In this document: positions 1-10,261 of the stretch, piece after piece
Position numbering within the stretch: the stretch's first letter is position 1
Layout of the letters: every line of letters starts with the position of its first letter
Made by a program: the position numbers and the translations under genes
The notes under the pieces: generated by a model
Databases searched by the model: none
Told to the model about the DNA's origin: nothing
The model's input: the letters and a program-made list of their open reading frames with translations, nothing else
NCBI GenBank assembly: GCA_946965045.2
Contig: OX337228.1
Span: 5,890,001-5,954,000, forward strand
Source of the DNA: Epithemia pelagica
Lineage: Eukaryota; Bacillariophyta; Bacillariophyceae; Surirellales; Surirellaceae
Direction: 5' to 3'
DNA: 64,000 nucleotides

Positions 1-1117
1 TGTATTTGTTTAGTAGTGTTTGAGCCACATTGCTCGAGAAATCCTCAAACTGAACAAGCACCCTTGGCCAACGAAATCGAACGGCCTCCATAAATTCGTC
101 GACCAAATGAAAGTAAGCATTTCCTTTCAATCTTTTGTTTGGAACGCCGAGATAAAATTTGTCATTAAGGAGAGTTTCGTTGTCTGTTCCGACGTCGAGG
201 AGAACTGGCAAGACACGATGGGGCGCAATCCCTCCAGCTGCGCAATACAGACTAAGTTTACCAATGGGAATACCCATCCCACTGGCACCTAAATCTCCTA
301 ATCCCAAAATTCGGCTGAAGAAAATACACCATACAGAGTAGCGTTGAGAGAAGGTCTGGAATTTCTGAATCAAGTGATTCTGTTGGATCGTACCTTCCGT
401 CTGTTACAACAATCACATGGACATCCTTATGTGGCCAATTATACACCATCGCTGCCATGTTACCACGATCTTCTTCAGTGAAATACATCCCTCTGGGTCG
501 TCTATACTGCTTTCCAAACTCCAAACATGCCTGTCCCACTGTAGGGGTGTAAATCAACGGCGCCATTTCTTCAATGTGATCGACTAATACACGGTGATAC
601 AAAGTTTCGTTGCGATCATGGAGATCCTCCAGCATGATATTCTTTCGGATTTGACTTTCTTCTTGTCGTAGAGCGCCGAGAAACTTTTCTTTTTGCATAT
701 GGATGTTCATTACTTTGGCTGGCAAAAGTCCACGAAATCGCAGTCGATCTCGTTCTCCAGATTTGAAGGCTGTGCCTTTGTTGAAGAGAGGATCGGTCAG
801 AATGTCCCGACCGCGAACCGAGATCTGAATAGGATGCATGAAACTACTCGTATGTAATGAGGACATATTGACATGGAACGTTTGTTTCCTTGGGGCAACA
901 TCTCTTACCTTCGCTTACAACCCGCCCATTCTCCAGAGTCTGGGATTCTTTCCTCTGCGATCGGATCTCCGTGGTCATCAGTGTCGCCATCGTCAGTGGT
1001 CGATCGACTGCCTGCACTCAACTGTCTCTGAAGTCTTGTCGCATGGAAGAGCGGTCCCCGAAGCCTTCCCTCTCTTGTAGCACCAGGTATTCGAGAAAGG
1101 AGGACGGTCCTGAACAT
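1..1117 (-). CDS. Malic enzyme, 5' part (partial at window edge)
   Basis: Oxidative decarboxylation of malate to pyruvate with NAD(P)+. Three exons are visible: 1117-909, 843-394 and 314 to the window edge. The introns are 844-908 (phase 2) and 315-393 (phase 2, splitting the Ser of the conserved [12 protein letters not shown] dinucleotide-binding stretch). Family landmarks are KGTAF near the mature N terminus, the malate-site segment [19 protein letters not shown] and [17 protein letters not shown]. Exon 1 gives an Arg-rich, acid-poor leader ([20 protein letters not shown]...), which suggests mitochondrial import. The 3' half, with the catalytic Lys/Asp region, lies outside the window. It is divergent from ATG10, with only 169 bp between the start codons, so the two probably share a promoter region. 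Cofactor preference (NAD or NADP) cannot be decided from this part. Confidence 0.9.
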
Positions 1118-1286
1118 GTTCCTTTTTCGTCAACGGGATATTAATTATGCTTTTTGCGAGTTGTCTCACAACATATCGAGCAAAAGATTCTGTCCACACC
1201 TCCGCCGTATCTTTTGGTCGCAGAAAAAGTACGTGCACGACTGAAACTTTCGCGCTCATCTTGATGTCTTCTATCTTCTCCAACCA

Positions 1287-2012
1287 ATGACGATGTGGAC
1301 AGAAACAAGTTTTGCGTCCGAAGCCAAAGCCCTCATCGGTGACAATGCACGAAGAATCGACTCTTCTTCTCTTTATGATGATGATGATTTTCTTTCAGAT
1401 TGGGAGCTCAATGAAAAGGAGGGGTTGTCTGAATTGACAACCTCGTTCATTCGGGTGGACCGAAGCTGCTCGGATGGGAACAGCGATTCGCCCGATCATG
1501 ACGGTAACATTCTCCAGGACGATCATGTTGTTGTGATACCCCAACGAAACGATTCGGATGAAATGGAGCTCTGCTGGCGGCTAAGCATTGTCTATCGAGA
1601 TACATGGCAGTGTCCAGTTCTTTATTTCCGTGTCGAACACTTGTACGGATCACTAGTACTGTCTCATGAGTCCGTTATCGAGATGCTCCGTCGCCACCAT
1701 CATCAGAATCACGTTGAAGATCCATGGGAGTTTGTTTCTCTCGATGAACATCCTATTCACAACACACCCTTCTTCTTTCTTCATCCATGCCAAACCGAGG
1801 CCCGACTAAGGCTACTGACTACGAATAGACAAAAAGAAACCAATCCACCAGGTGCTCTACTGCTAAGTTGGATGTCCATGATACTCCCATCTATAGGAAT
1901 GTCAATAAATGCACGAACGTTTGCGTCGATTCGACTGAGGCTCTTTGACCGCAATGGTGTTAGCTCAGATGCGTTGGTCCTTTCACAGTCCGAGGAAAGT
2001 AAAAATACTTGA
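1287..2012 (+). CDS. ATG10: ATG10-like E2 enzyme of the ATG12-ATG5 conjugation system
   Basis: Autophagy E2-like enzyme that transfers ATG12 to ATG5. It is a single exon of 241 aa. The ATG10/ATG3 core is clear from about residue 95: a strand pattern WRLSIVYRDTW, then VPVLYFRV-like CPVLYFRV, then the active-site block FFFLHPCQT with the catalytic Cys at residue 168, then LLSWMSMILPSIGMSI, which matches the family's C-terminal W-x5-P-x2-G segment. The first ~90 residues are acidic and not conserved. Beclin (ATG6) lies 9.5 kb downstream; no functional linkage is implied. The short HPC-centred core and the lack of an ATG3-type flexible insert favour ATG10 over ATG3. Confidence 0.85.
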   Translation: MTMWTETSFASEAKALIGDNARRIDSSSLYDDDDFLSDWELNEKEGLSELTTSFIRVDRSCSDGNSDSPDHDGNILQDDHVVVIPQRNDSDEMELCWRLSIVYRDTWQCPVLYFRVEHLYGSLVLSHESVIEMLRRHHHQNHVEDPWEFVSLDEHPIHNTPFFFLHPCQTEARLRLLTTNRQKETNPPGALLLSWMSMILPSIGMSINARTFASIRLRLFDRNGVSSDALVLSQSEESKNT

Positions 2013-2142
2013 AGTTTATCGGTAAACTGACCCTGAAGAATATATGTCGCATGTAATCTATTCGAAGTCCATCATTGTCGTCCTGCATAGTTTTCCAATG
2101 CACTTATTGGGGAAAATGTGGTATGAGTGTTGCATGAGGCCA

Positions 2143-3927
2143 TCAACTTTCATTCGCAGTCTTGAGGCGAAGCTCTTCTGGAAGTTCTTGCTCCTCCAGC
2201 CATTCCCCAAAATCTTCTTGGCGTTTCTGCATTTCCAATTCTATTTCCTTCTGACTACTCATATGCATGGTATAGTCTGTGATGCCGTCCCAATACCCAA
2301 CCCGTAATCGCCTGTTTCCATTCGATGCCACGGTTTCTGTCTTTGTCTTCCAATCTCGTCCGTTCAAGGATCGAACCGCTTCACTGGCCGAACCGGGGGT
2401 CGTAAATTTGACAATCACGACTCCATCAGGATTCTTTTCAAACATTGTGATCTTCTCTACGACCCCAAACTTGGAGCATTCGGCATGTAATTCGTTGTGT
2501 AGGGTTTCCATTTTCGTATCGTTCATGGATTCCACAGTTGGGTCGAAAAGATTCTTAATGACAATAATCCGAAGTCCTTTCCGTCCTCCCGATATTCTTC
2601 CGTTAACTTCTCCTTCATCCCAATCTCTTGCCTGGATAGCCGCAAGTTTTGCAACTTGTCGCTTGACGTTTGACACACGTTTCGTTCCTTTGGATGCATC
2701 GAAGGATGTACCATGCTGTTCGAACTTTGCGGGTTGAACTTTCATTAAAAGAGAAGAATTTGTGTCCTTGGTGTTGTCCATAATCACTGAAGGTCGGAGT
2801 GGTGTTTCATCCAGCAGGGTGATTGCCAACTGGACCGATTCAGGTCGAGCGTAACAAATGGAGGCATCTCCTTTGGCTTGACCTTTGGCTGTGCCGTCTT
2901 TATGGGTATAAACTTTTATTTTGGGAAGCTGGTTTTCCGGATCGAGATCAATGATGCCCGCCTTGGAAAATACACGTTGAAGCTCCTCCATGGTACAGTC
3001 TACGGGTAAACCCGTGATGTAGATCCAGCATTTGGAGTGTTTGGCCGAAAACTTGGGTCGCTTGCGCTTCTTAAGATTTTCGCGATTCTGCACCAAGGCT
3101 TTGTTCGAAAGAGACTCGTGCTTTTGGGTTTTGGTATTGAATGATACCTTGTCGTCTTGTGGTTGTCCCAGCATGGTTGTTTCATCGTTTTGTGTTTCAT
3201 CAGTGCCCTCCTCAACATCGTCGCCTCCCTCCTCGGTGGTAAGGGAGTGAGCCGTTGAAGACAAGAACGATTCGAGTTCATCCAGTATGGTATCTTTCGA
3301 AGCTTTCTTGCTGGTTTCCAAATTAGACACAATTGGGGTGTCTCCTGGAAATGGTCGTTCTTCGGTTTGCACTGAAGTAGAAGAGGGGATCGGTGCTGAA
3401 TCGTGCCGAAAGGCGTCCAGTGCACACAGCAGATTGGGAAATGCAGATATGGAGTCCCATTGTCCAGTCGTTTCAGAGTATACCCTTGTTTTTCCTCCTT
3501 TCAAGGAAAGCTTACTTTGGTTCACCAAGGACGCCATGTATCGACAAGAAACAGGGCCTTCAACAGGTGCGGAAGAAGAGAGCGTCATGTTTTGATAGTA
3601 CCACACAGCAACTGCCTCTTTCAACACATCCAGTGTTCGTGCAGGCTTCCACCCTTCGGATGAATAACTTCCATCCGCCTCAATGGCAAGCAGCTGGGAA
3701 TTTGGGGAGACGACTTTCATGGACGACGACGCCGTTTGGCTGCCTGGTTCCTCGGACGGTGTTGAGGTCGGTTCGGACAAAGGAGGGCAGAGAATTCGAC
3801 ACAACTGACGAAGAGTCCATCGATTGGACAATACTTCGCCGGTGATTGCATTTTGACACAGAAATTGTTGGTTGTCCAGTATTGAATAGCCAATGGTGCT
3901 GGACGATGCTTCTTTGTTCTTTGCCAT
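2143..3927 (-). CDS. HTATSF1: Tat-SF1/Cus2-like U2 snRNP splicing factor, two RRMs
   Basis: Nuclear factor of the HTATSF1/Cus2 family, which assists U2 snRNP assembly with SF3B1. Single exon, 594 aa. The N terminus (about 10-40) has a GYF/DUF4339-like look (W-T-L-R-Q-L-C). A Lys/Arg stretch (KKRKRPKF) near residue 285 could be a nuclear signal. RRM1 starts at CWIYITGLPVDCTMEEL, with the long loop containing KGQAKGDASICY typical of the family. The second RRM starts at RIIVIKNLFDPT and ends with RRLRVGYWDGITDY, the UHM-type C terminus (WDG-x-T-x-Y) diagnostic for Tat-SF1/Cus2. It is divergent from the TMTC gene (257 bp apart) and convergent with ATG10. Confidence 0.85.
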   Translation of the reverse strand: MAKNKEASSSTIGYSILDNQQFLCQNAITGEVLSNRWTLRQLCRILCPPLSEPTSTPSEEPGSQTASSSMKVVSPNSQLLAIEADGSYSSEGWKPARTLDVLKEAVAVWYYQNMTLSSSAPVEGPVSCRYMASLVNQSKLSLKGGKTRVYSETTGQWDSISAFPNLLCALDAFRHDSAPIPSSTSVQTEERPFPGDTPIVSNLETSKKASKDTILDELESFLSSTAHSLTTEEGGDDVEEGTDETQNDETTMLGQPQDDKVSFNTKTQKHESLSNKALVQNRENLKKRKRPKFSAKHSKCWIYITGLPVDCTMEELQRVFSKAGIIDLDPENQLPKIKVYTHKDGTAKGQAKGDASICYARPESVQLAITLLDETPLRPSVIMDNTKDTNSSLLMKVQPAKFEQHGTSFDASKGTKRVSNVKRQVAKLAAIQARDWDEGEVNGRISGGRKGLRIIVIKNLFDPTVESMNDTKMETLHNELHAECSKFGVVEKITMFEKNPDGVVIVKFTTPGSASEAVRSLNGRDWKTKTETVASNGNRRLRVGYWDGITDYTMHMSSQKEIELEMQKRQEDFGEWLEEQELPEELRLKTANES

Positions 3928-4184
3928 TGTCTATCGTCTTGCATCAATTGTCGACGACGTTGGAGGTTGGAGGAGCCGTCTTTGTCTCCGTTGGGTGGTC
4001 CGCTTCGTTCTCCCCGAAAAATTTCACTTTGAATTTAAAATTTGAAATAGTACTCCTCATACTTTGAGCCATTTTTTGTTCAGATCACTCTATTCTGCTC
4101 CATTTGACATCGCGAAGATGTAATCGCTACGATAGTTGCAAGTTGCAAACCATGCCGTAACCTGAACACGAGGGGACAAGAATC

Positions 4185-6216
4185 ATGAGAGAGCAAACGA
4201 CCAAAAAGAGGCCGAGCTTGTGGCGGCGTCTACTTCTGAGACCCTCGTATTGGGTAGCCCTGGCAAGCGTTCTCGTGTACTGGGATGACAACGCGCTGCA
4301 TGGAAGTTTTATCTATGACGACGATGGTGAGCCAATACACGACAATGTGAGAGTCTAATTTTTCATACGGCCGTCTAATCCAATCGTTCACTTCTCCTGA
4401 CATTACTTGTGTGTCGTCACCACCAGGATCGATTCGAACGAATCCTGTTGTCAACGGGAAAGTTCCATGGACCGATGTTTTCAACCGAGATTTTTGGGGC
4501 ACCCCAATGATCAACGTACAATCACATAAATCTTTTCGACCCATAACCACCTTATCGTTTAAGCTGAATTGGATTCTTTTTCCGCCGCCAGAGACTGAGC
4601 CTTTTCCAGGGTCGGATCGGTCTGTCGGGACGTACAGTTTTCATGTTGCCAATCTTTTATCGCATGGATTTGTATCGGGGCTTGTCACAGAAGCTGCTGG
4701 TTTTGTGTTCCATGGCGGCAAAATGGAAGATTCTATTGCACAGATTGTAACTGGATTCTTGTTTGGTTTGCATCCAGTACATGCTGAGGCCGTCAGCAAC
4801 ATTACCAGTCGCGGTGAAATGTTGATGTCCTGTTTCTTTCTTTTGGCCTTTCTTTCGTATTCAAGCCAAATATGTACTCGAACAGGCAAACCCCGTCGTG
4901 GTGTAATGTCCTTTCTTGCAATCTACGTCTTTCCTTGGATTGCCATGACGCTGTCTTTATTCAGTAAGGAACAGGGCGGATCCACTTTGATTACACTTGT
5001 TGTCTATGACTTTCTTCACAACTATTTCTCGGTTGTCGATTTGGTCAAATCAATAATGAGAAGGGAGAAGGCGGCGTTGTCGTTTGTTCGAAGAACCTTT
5101 GTTCTTGCTATAGAAACTTTGGTGATCTGTGGGTGGCGTTATTGGTTGAATGGAGAAACGAAACCTGATTTCATTTTTGATCAAAATCCAGCAGGATTTG
5201 CTCCCGACAGATTCACGCGAGCCTTCTCTGTCACCTGGGTTTATTGTTTGTACATATGGGATGCCATATATCCCCGCTATCTTTCGGTTGATTGGTCGGG
5301 ACAAAGTATTCCTCTGATCACAGAGATTGGGGATGCACGAGCCCTTGGAGTTTTGGCTCTCTGGGGTTTTGCCTTTCTTTGTCTTCTCTCCATAATTTTT
5401 GGATTGCCTTCAAGCGTATCTCAAAGCACCCGCTACTACCGAACCACAACATTGATTAGTTTTGTTGGGTTTCTTTTTTGTCCATTCCTACTTTCCTCGA
5501 ATATTTTCGTTGTTGTTGGCTTGATGAAAGCCGACAGAGTCATTTACCTTCCTTTGGCGGGCTTCTGCATGCTGGAGGCTCAGCTTGTTCGTTATCTGTG
5601 TTCGCCGTCTACGTCAATGTCCGCTTCTGGAAATGTGAAATGGAAGTGGTTTTCTCTCACGAAGATTTGCAATGGTTTAGTGTTGGTGCAGACTCTCCTT
5701 TTGTCTCGCAAGGTCCATGAAAGAAACATTTCCTGGCAGAGCCCCGAGCGCCTATGGACCTCTGCCTATAAGGTCAATCCCAAGAGCCATCACACGATGT
5801 ACAACTGTGGATACAATTTGTCGTTGATGGGGCGCTATGTCGAAGCAGAGTACGTTCTGCGCAAGATTAGTGACCCCGAGGCTGATGGCCCAACAACAAC
5901 GTTTGTCTATACGATGGTCTTGCAGAATCTTGGACGTTGTGATGAGGCTCGGCTTTTGATTGACAAAGCCATGGTAGTGTTGGAAGAGCAGAAAAGGAAA
6001 GGTGGTGTACGCAACACTGTGCAGTCCCTAAAGCGAGCTAAAAGCAACTTGTTAGTGGCAAGAGGCTTCTGCACCAAGGACATTCCTGAAAGAGCAAAGA
6101 TCTTCTTGGAGTCTGTGGAAGTCGACCCGTCGAACAATTTTGCTGTTGATTCTGCAACAGCATTGAACGAGCTGATAGGGAAAATGAAACAACAGGGATC
6201 TAAGGTACATCTATAA
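4185..6216 (+). CDS. TMTC-family protein: multi-pass O-mannosyltransferase-like with C-terminal TPRs
   Basis: Two exons, 4185-4326 and 4427-6216, with a phase-1 intron of 100 nt. The join restores the family signature FIYDDDGSIRTNPVVNG (F-D-D start of the first lumenal loop). The protein is 643 aa. TMTC proteins are GT-C fold enzymes of the ER that O-mannosylate secreted or cadherin-like targets. Matching landmarks are FRPITTLSFKLNW, the hydrophobic segment ending in GLHPVHAEAVSNITSRGE (HPVH-x-EAV is the hallmark), SLFSKEQG, YPRYLSVDW and ADRVIYLPLAGF. About ten hydrophobic segments are visible, followed by roughly two or three TPR-like helices from about residue 510 (NCGYNLSLMGRYVEAEYVL). 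Acceptor and substrate are unknown in diatoms. Confidence 0.85.
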
Positions 6217-6302
6217 AAAACGAACCTCAAGTGTATCTTTGCTCATGTGATGACAACTTCATTCGCATGCCCCAAAACGATATTCCAAGAAACACACACG
6301 AA

Positions 6303-7947
6303 CTACATGTCGACATGTTCATGCCACTCTTGAACAAGTTCATGTGCTTTCGCATTGTCATCCATCCCCTGCCACTTGATCAATTGCTGTCCCTGTGCCT
6401 TTTTTCGAATCCGATACAACACAGCTGCCATTACAAGCAAAAGGCCAAAGAATCCAGTGGCCGTTACCTTGTGACCATATAGGACGCAAGATAAGGCAAT
6501 GCTCAATAGAATTCGAGTTGTCATGATCAACGTAAAGACAACGGCCCCGAAATTCTTGATAGTGTAGAAAATAAAAAGTTGCCCAATGGTAGAACAGACT
6601 GAAAACAAAAGAAAATGCCAATGGATCTCTGAATGTTGCATAGCGAATTCCATTGCCGGATAAAGTTCTTTTGTATGGACCAGCGTTACGAATGACAACA
6701 CTGTCGAAAATGCCGAAGTTGCGAACATCATCTCGACCATGCTTAGATCGCGATGACGCTGAAACATTCGACTTTGAAACTGACTGGTGAAGCTATCAAA
6801 GAACAAGAAAAGAAACAGGAGCATGATTCCAGTCCATGCACCGCTAACTTCAACTCCATATGCGTCAATGTCAAAGCGTAGGCCATCCGTGGACGTCATG
6901 AACATAGTGATCCCAGCTCCGATCAACAGCGCAACAATGTAGTCATATTGAGGATAGGATTTATTACCCAACAGCTTTCCCATCAACATTACCGGAGCCA
7001 GTTTGAACGACTTGAACAGCGTGGTTGCAGGAAATGAAACGTATCGTAGTGCTTCGTACTGACACCAACTGCTCAACATGTTTGAAATACTTGGAAAGGA
7101 ATACTCGTAGATCACTGTTGTCCGACTGCGGCGTGGTTTCATGTAAACGAGGAGCATGGTTGACATTATAAGTGTCCAGAATCGATTTGTAAACACTAAA
7201 GCGTAGGAGTAAGTAAAATACTCCCCATTCTCGGATTTTCGAGGGTACTTTCGCGTTAGCATACGCTCCTGTTGTTGAAAAACCGTTTAGATTGAGTACT
7301 TCTCTGAAAGGATACAAAACGAGACGATCGACCGGACTTACTTGTATTGCTCCCCAAGTGATAAATGTAAGATTGAGCATAAGAGAGCAGAAAAGAAGTC
7401 GCCGTAGTACTTGTACTCTCGACAGACTTTCCTGATTAAATTCTTCCAGGAAGAAACTTGTTCTCTTCCTCGCCGGTGCTCGTCGCAAAGCTTTAGTTTC
7501 TTCTTCATCATCGCTATCCAGAACTTCTGATTCGTCTTCTATATCGCCATCGTCCTCGGCATCTGAGCCATAATATTCCATTTCTTCCTCCTTGGCGATT
7601 TCTGCCATTCGATAGCTGTATGATCGTGATCGTTGTACTGACGGCTCAGAACGCTGCAAGGATTCTGGAAAGTAAATTTTTGCAACAATAGTTGCAATTA
7701 TTACCATTGCCACATATAGAAGGAAATTGGTAGCCAAAAGGTAGAGCTCCGCTTCCGCAGCTTGGGAGAGGAGGGGTTTGGACGATGGATCAGTAACATC
7801 TACGGTTGTCTCATTGATGTTAGATCCCCCTTGATCTGAAGATGCGGTCACTAGTAGACCATCATCATCTCCCAATACATCAATAAGGTATCTCATCATC
7901 TGACGCGGGTCAGTTTCAGTTGCGAGCGTTACGAAATCCATTGTCAT
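6303..7947 (-). CDS. PAPS transporter, SLC35B2/B3-like nucleotide-sugar transporter
   Basis: Golgi antiporter family that imports the sulfate donor PAPS. Exons 7947-7342 and 7268-6303, phase-0 intron of 73 nt. The join gives TWGAIQERMLTRKY, matching the WGVLQERVMTR start of the SLC35B2 core. Further diagnostic blocks are SNMLSSWCQYEALRYVSFP, FKLAPVMLMGKLLG, FDSFTSQFQSRMF, CSTIGQLFIFYTIKNFGAVVFTLIMTTR and LSCVLYGHKVT. Total 523 aa, about ten membrane segments. The first ~200 residues hold one predicted membrane segment and a long acidic stretch (YGSDAEDDGDIEDESE) that looks cytosolic and lineage-specific. It is convergent with TMTC (86 bp) and divergent from the Lhcf gene. Confidence 0.88.
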
Positions 7948-8052
7948 GCACTCCTATTGCTTTGGTCGTACGATGATAGGATCGTGACTCTCGTTGTCGC
8001 TGTGAATTGTGAGCATATTCCCATCTTCCATCCCATGTCCGGGGGAGATCTG

Positions 8053-8088
8053 TCCCCCATTTGCCTGGGGTCCCCCATTTGCCTGGGG
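8053..8088. repeat. Two perfect 18-bp tandem copies upstream of the Lhcf gene
   Basis: The unit TCCCCCATTTGCCTGGGG occurs twice without a gap, at 8053-8070 and 8071-8088. The unit's ends CCCC/GGGG are themselves complementary, so each copy can form a short stem. It lies in the divergent intergenic region, 128 bp before the light-harvesting start codon. It could be regulatory, but position is the only evidence. Confidence 0.8.
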
Positions 8089-8215
8089 GTGGGCGCAGAA
8101 AACCAAAGAGTCATTCCAGTCGCGTAAACCAACAAAGAATCCAGAACTTTTTGTTGAACCTAAAAGATTGGTCCAAACTGGTCACATAACCGACTGATCT
8201 TTGCAAAAGATAACC

Positions 8216-8821
8216 ATGAAGTCTGCTGTGTTCGCCTCCCTCGTTGCTTCGGCCGCTGCTTTCGCCCCCGCCTCGCAAAAGGCGTCTTCGTCTGCTCTTA
8301 AGGCTTTCGAAGACGAGCTTGGTGCCCAGCCTCCTTTAGGACTTTTCGATCCCCTTGGCCTTGTTGCCGACGGTGACCAAGAAAAGTTCAACCGTCTTCG
8401 ATACGTCGAAATCAAGCATGGACGTATCTCCATGCTTGCCGTCGTTGGATACCTTGTCCAAGAAGCCGGTTATCGCCTCGGTGGAACCATTGATCTTTCC
8501 GGAAAGACCTTCGCCGATATCCCCAACGGATTCGCCGCCTTCAAGGAAATCCCTGCCGGTGGACTTTGCCAACTTCTTTTCTTCATCGGCTTTTTGGAGA
8601 CCACCATCATGAAGGATGTCACTGGCACCAACGAATTCCCCGGTGACTTCCGTAACATGAACCCCGAGGGTGGCCTTGACTTCGGCTGGGATACTTTCAC
8701 CGAAGAAGAAAAGCTTGAAAAGCGTGGAATCGAATTGAACAACGGCCGTGCTGCCATGATGGGTATTCTTGCCCTTATGGTCCACGAACAATTGGGAGTG
8801 TCTCTTATCCCCGAAGCATAG
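8216..8821 (+). CDS. Fucoxanthin chlorophyll a/c-binding protein (Lhcf type)
   Basis: Thylakoid antenna protein that binds chlorophyll a/c and fucoxanthin. 201 aa, single exon. The ATG at 8216 is preferred to an in-frame TTG at 8201 because it starts a clean signal peptide (MKSAVFASLVASAAAFAP) ending in the diatom AAFAP plastid-import motif. Helix 1 carries the chlorophyll-binding EIKHGRISML (E, H and R ligands); helix 3 carries IELNNGRAAMMGILALMVHEQLG. Between them are GFAAFKEIPAGGLCQLLFFIGFLE and the loop DFRNMNPEGGLDFGWDTF. Codon use is visibly biased (many TTC, GCC, GGA, AAG), as expected for an abundant protein. Length and loop sequences fit the main Lhcf group rather than Lhcx. Confidence 0.95.
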   Translation: MKSAVFASLVASAAAFAPASQKASSSALKAFEDELGAQPPLGLFDPLGLVADGDQEKFNRLRYVEIKHGRISMLAVVGYLVQEAGYRLGGTIDLSGKTFADIPNGFAAFKEIPAGGLCQLLFFIGFLETTIMKDVTGTNEFPGDFRNMNPEGGLDFGWDTFTEEEKLEKRGIELNNGRAAMMGILALMVHEQLGVSLIPEA

Positions 8822-9124
8822 ACTTGACGTTATTTCGTCGAGATCATCAAGATCTAGATAGGTTGATGTAATCTTAGAAAATGGCTTTCATACAGGTTAT
8901 AAAATAAAGAACCTACCGACGTCCATGATCACTTTCTTTCTTTCCTTGAGCTGTTCCGATAGAAGTCGAAATCTCTAGGATCCAGGAGTAGTGCTTACCA
9001 TAGAACCATAGGAACCGTAGGATATGGGACAACTCGGAACCTGGCGAGATGTAATTTCAGTCGTCATTCTACAGATCCATGACACGCCGTTGTCACCAAA
9101 AGCGCAGCAAATGGAAAATGGAAC
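8822..9124. other. Intergenic, no gene seen
   Basis: 303 bp between the co-directional Lhcf and ADAT3-like genes. It holds the Lhcf 3' region, with an AT-rich TTATAAAATAAAG stretch near 8898-8912 that may serve as a polyadenylation region, and the upstream region of the next gene. No repeat or RNA gene recognised. Confidence 0.5.
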
Positions 9125-10210
9125 ATGACCAGTGAACAGATGGACCGCCCTTTTCGTTTCATTGAAGTTCATGGCCAAGAGGACGACGCTCCGGATTCTC
9201 GTGATCCTTATGTGGAAGCCTATATTGCGTCCGTGGAAGCTCAACGATGTGGATTGCTGGTAAAGGAAATCACAAACGGTCTGCCAGTAAACAAGCAGCT
9301 GTCTCATTTGAAACGTGTGCGACGTCGCTTGAACCAGGATGAAGACAAGACAAATTCGTCAGACAAGCAAATAAATGAGGCTGTCACTAAGCGTCGCAAA
9401 ACAACGGCCGTACCCCAGGCGTTCTTAATGACTTTGGACATTCTAATGGGACCTTGTTTGGTCGTGGACCAGCACCTGAGCAGCGATCCCACTTCGAATG
9501 GAAAAACGACCGAAAGCATTCTAGCTGATAGGTTCAAAGTGCACGCCGTTTTTCGCGAAAGAGTGCCTCGACGACCGGCCGAATGTCGAGCGGAATGGGA
9601 GGAGTTCGATGCCATTTGGCCAACCAACTTTTATCCGCTCAAGACACTCGAACACAAAGTAAAGCAACTCGAACTTTCCAAGAATGAGATAGATCAAATG
9701 ATCGTTGGTGTCAATGCTGCTATTGCTGATGCAAACGAAGAATCAAACCAAGAGTTGACGGCACCTGGTGCAGTTGTTGTTCAAAATACAACCAGTGACA
9801 TTTTATCGAGAGCTTCCAGCGAACGGATTCTGCAGAAAAGATCGAACCTTTTCAATCCTCTACAAACTTCAATTTTGCTTGCTATACAGGGAGTGAGCCG
9901 AACGGAACGTCAAGTGGCCACTGGAACGGGTATGGATAGCAATACGTTCCAGAAAGGACAATATCTATGCACAGGATGCACTCTCTACACAACCAGAGAA
10001 CCAACTCTTTTCGAAGCTATGGCGCTGGTCCACGCTCGGATAAGCCAAGTTGTGTTCATGAAGGACGATGCGTGTAAGGCTTCCTACGTCAAAGGACTGA
10101 CTGAGAAATGCGTCCACAACTTGCCAGGCACAAATCACAAATATCGCGCATTCCAATGCGAAAGTGTCACGAGCAAAGAAAAGGAAGTTGAAACTCCAGT
10201 ATGTGAATAA
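9125..10210 (+). CDS. ADAT3/Tad3-like subunit of tRNA wobble adenosine deaminase, zinc ligands lost
   Basis: In eukaryotes ADAT2-ADAT3 converts wobble A34 to inosine; ADAT3 is the non-catalytic partner. Single exon, 361 aa. The family C terminus is recognisable: YLCTGCTLYTTREP, then AMALVHARISQVVF, then VHNLPGTNHKYRAFQC, which parallel YLCTGYDLYVTREP, AMALVHSRILRVF and LNHRFQVF of animal ADAT3. Where ADAT3 normally keeps P-C-x-x-C, this protein has P293-T-L-F-E297, so both zinc cysteines are gone. Where it has HPLKHPV, this protein has N244-PLQTSI250, so the zinc His is replaced by Thr248. The reading frame is open and the surrounding residues are conserved, so this is unlikely to be a sequencing artefact. 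The N-terminal half is weakly conserved, as is usual in the family. Confidence 0.8.
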   Translation: MTSEQMDRPFRFIEVHGQEDDAPDSRDPYVEAYIASVEAQRCGLLVKEITNGLPVNKQLSHLKRVRRRLNQDEDKTNSSDKQINEAVTKRRKTTAVPQAFLMTLDILMGPCLVVDQHLSSDPTSNGKTTESILADRFKVHAVFRERVPRRPAECRAEWEEFDAIWPTNFYPLKTLEHKVKQLELSKNEIDQMIVGVNAAIADANEESNQELTAPGAVVVQNTTSDILSRASSERILQKRSNLFNPLQTSILLAIQGVSRTERQVATGTGMDSNTFQKGQYLCTGCTLYTTREPTLFEAMALVHARISQVVFMKDDACKASYVKGLTEKCVHNLPGTNHKYRAFQCESVTSKEKEVETPVCE

Positions 10211-10261
10211 AACAAACCTTATGGATCCATCAAACATGTACCCGACACCCTAAACATCGGT

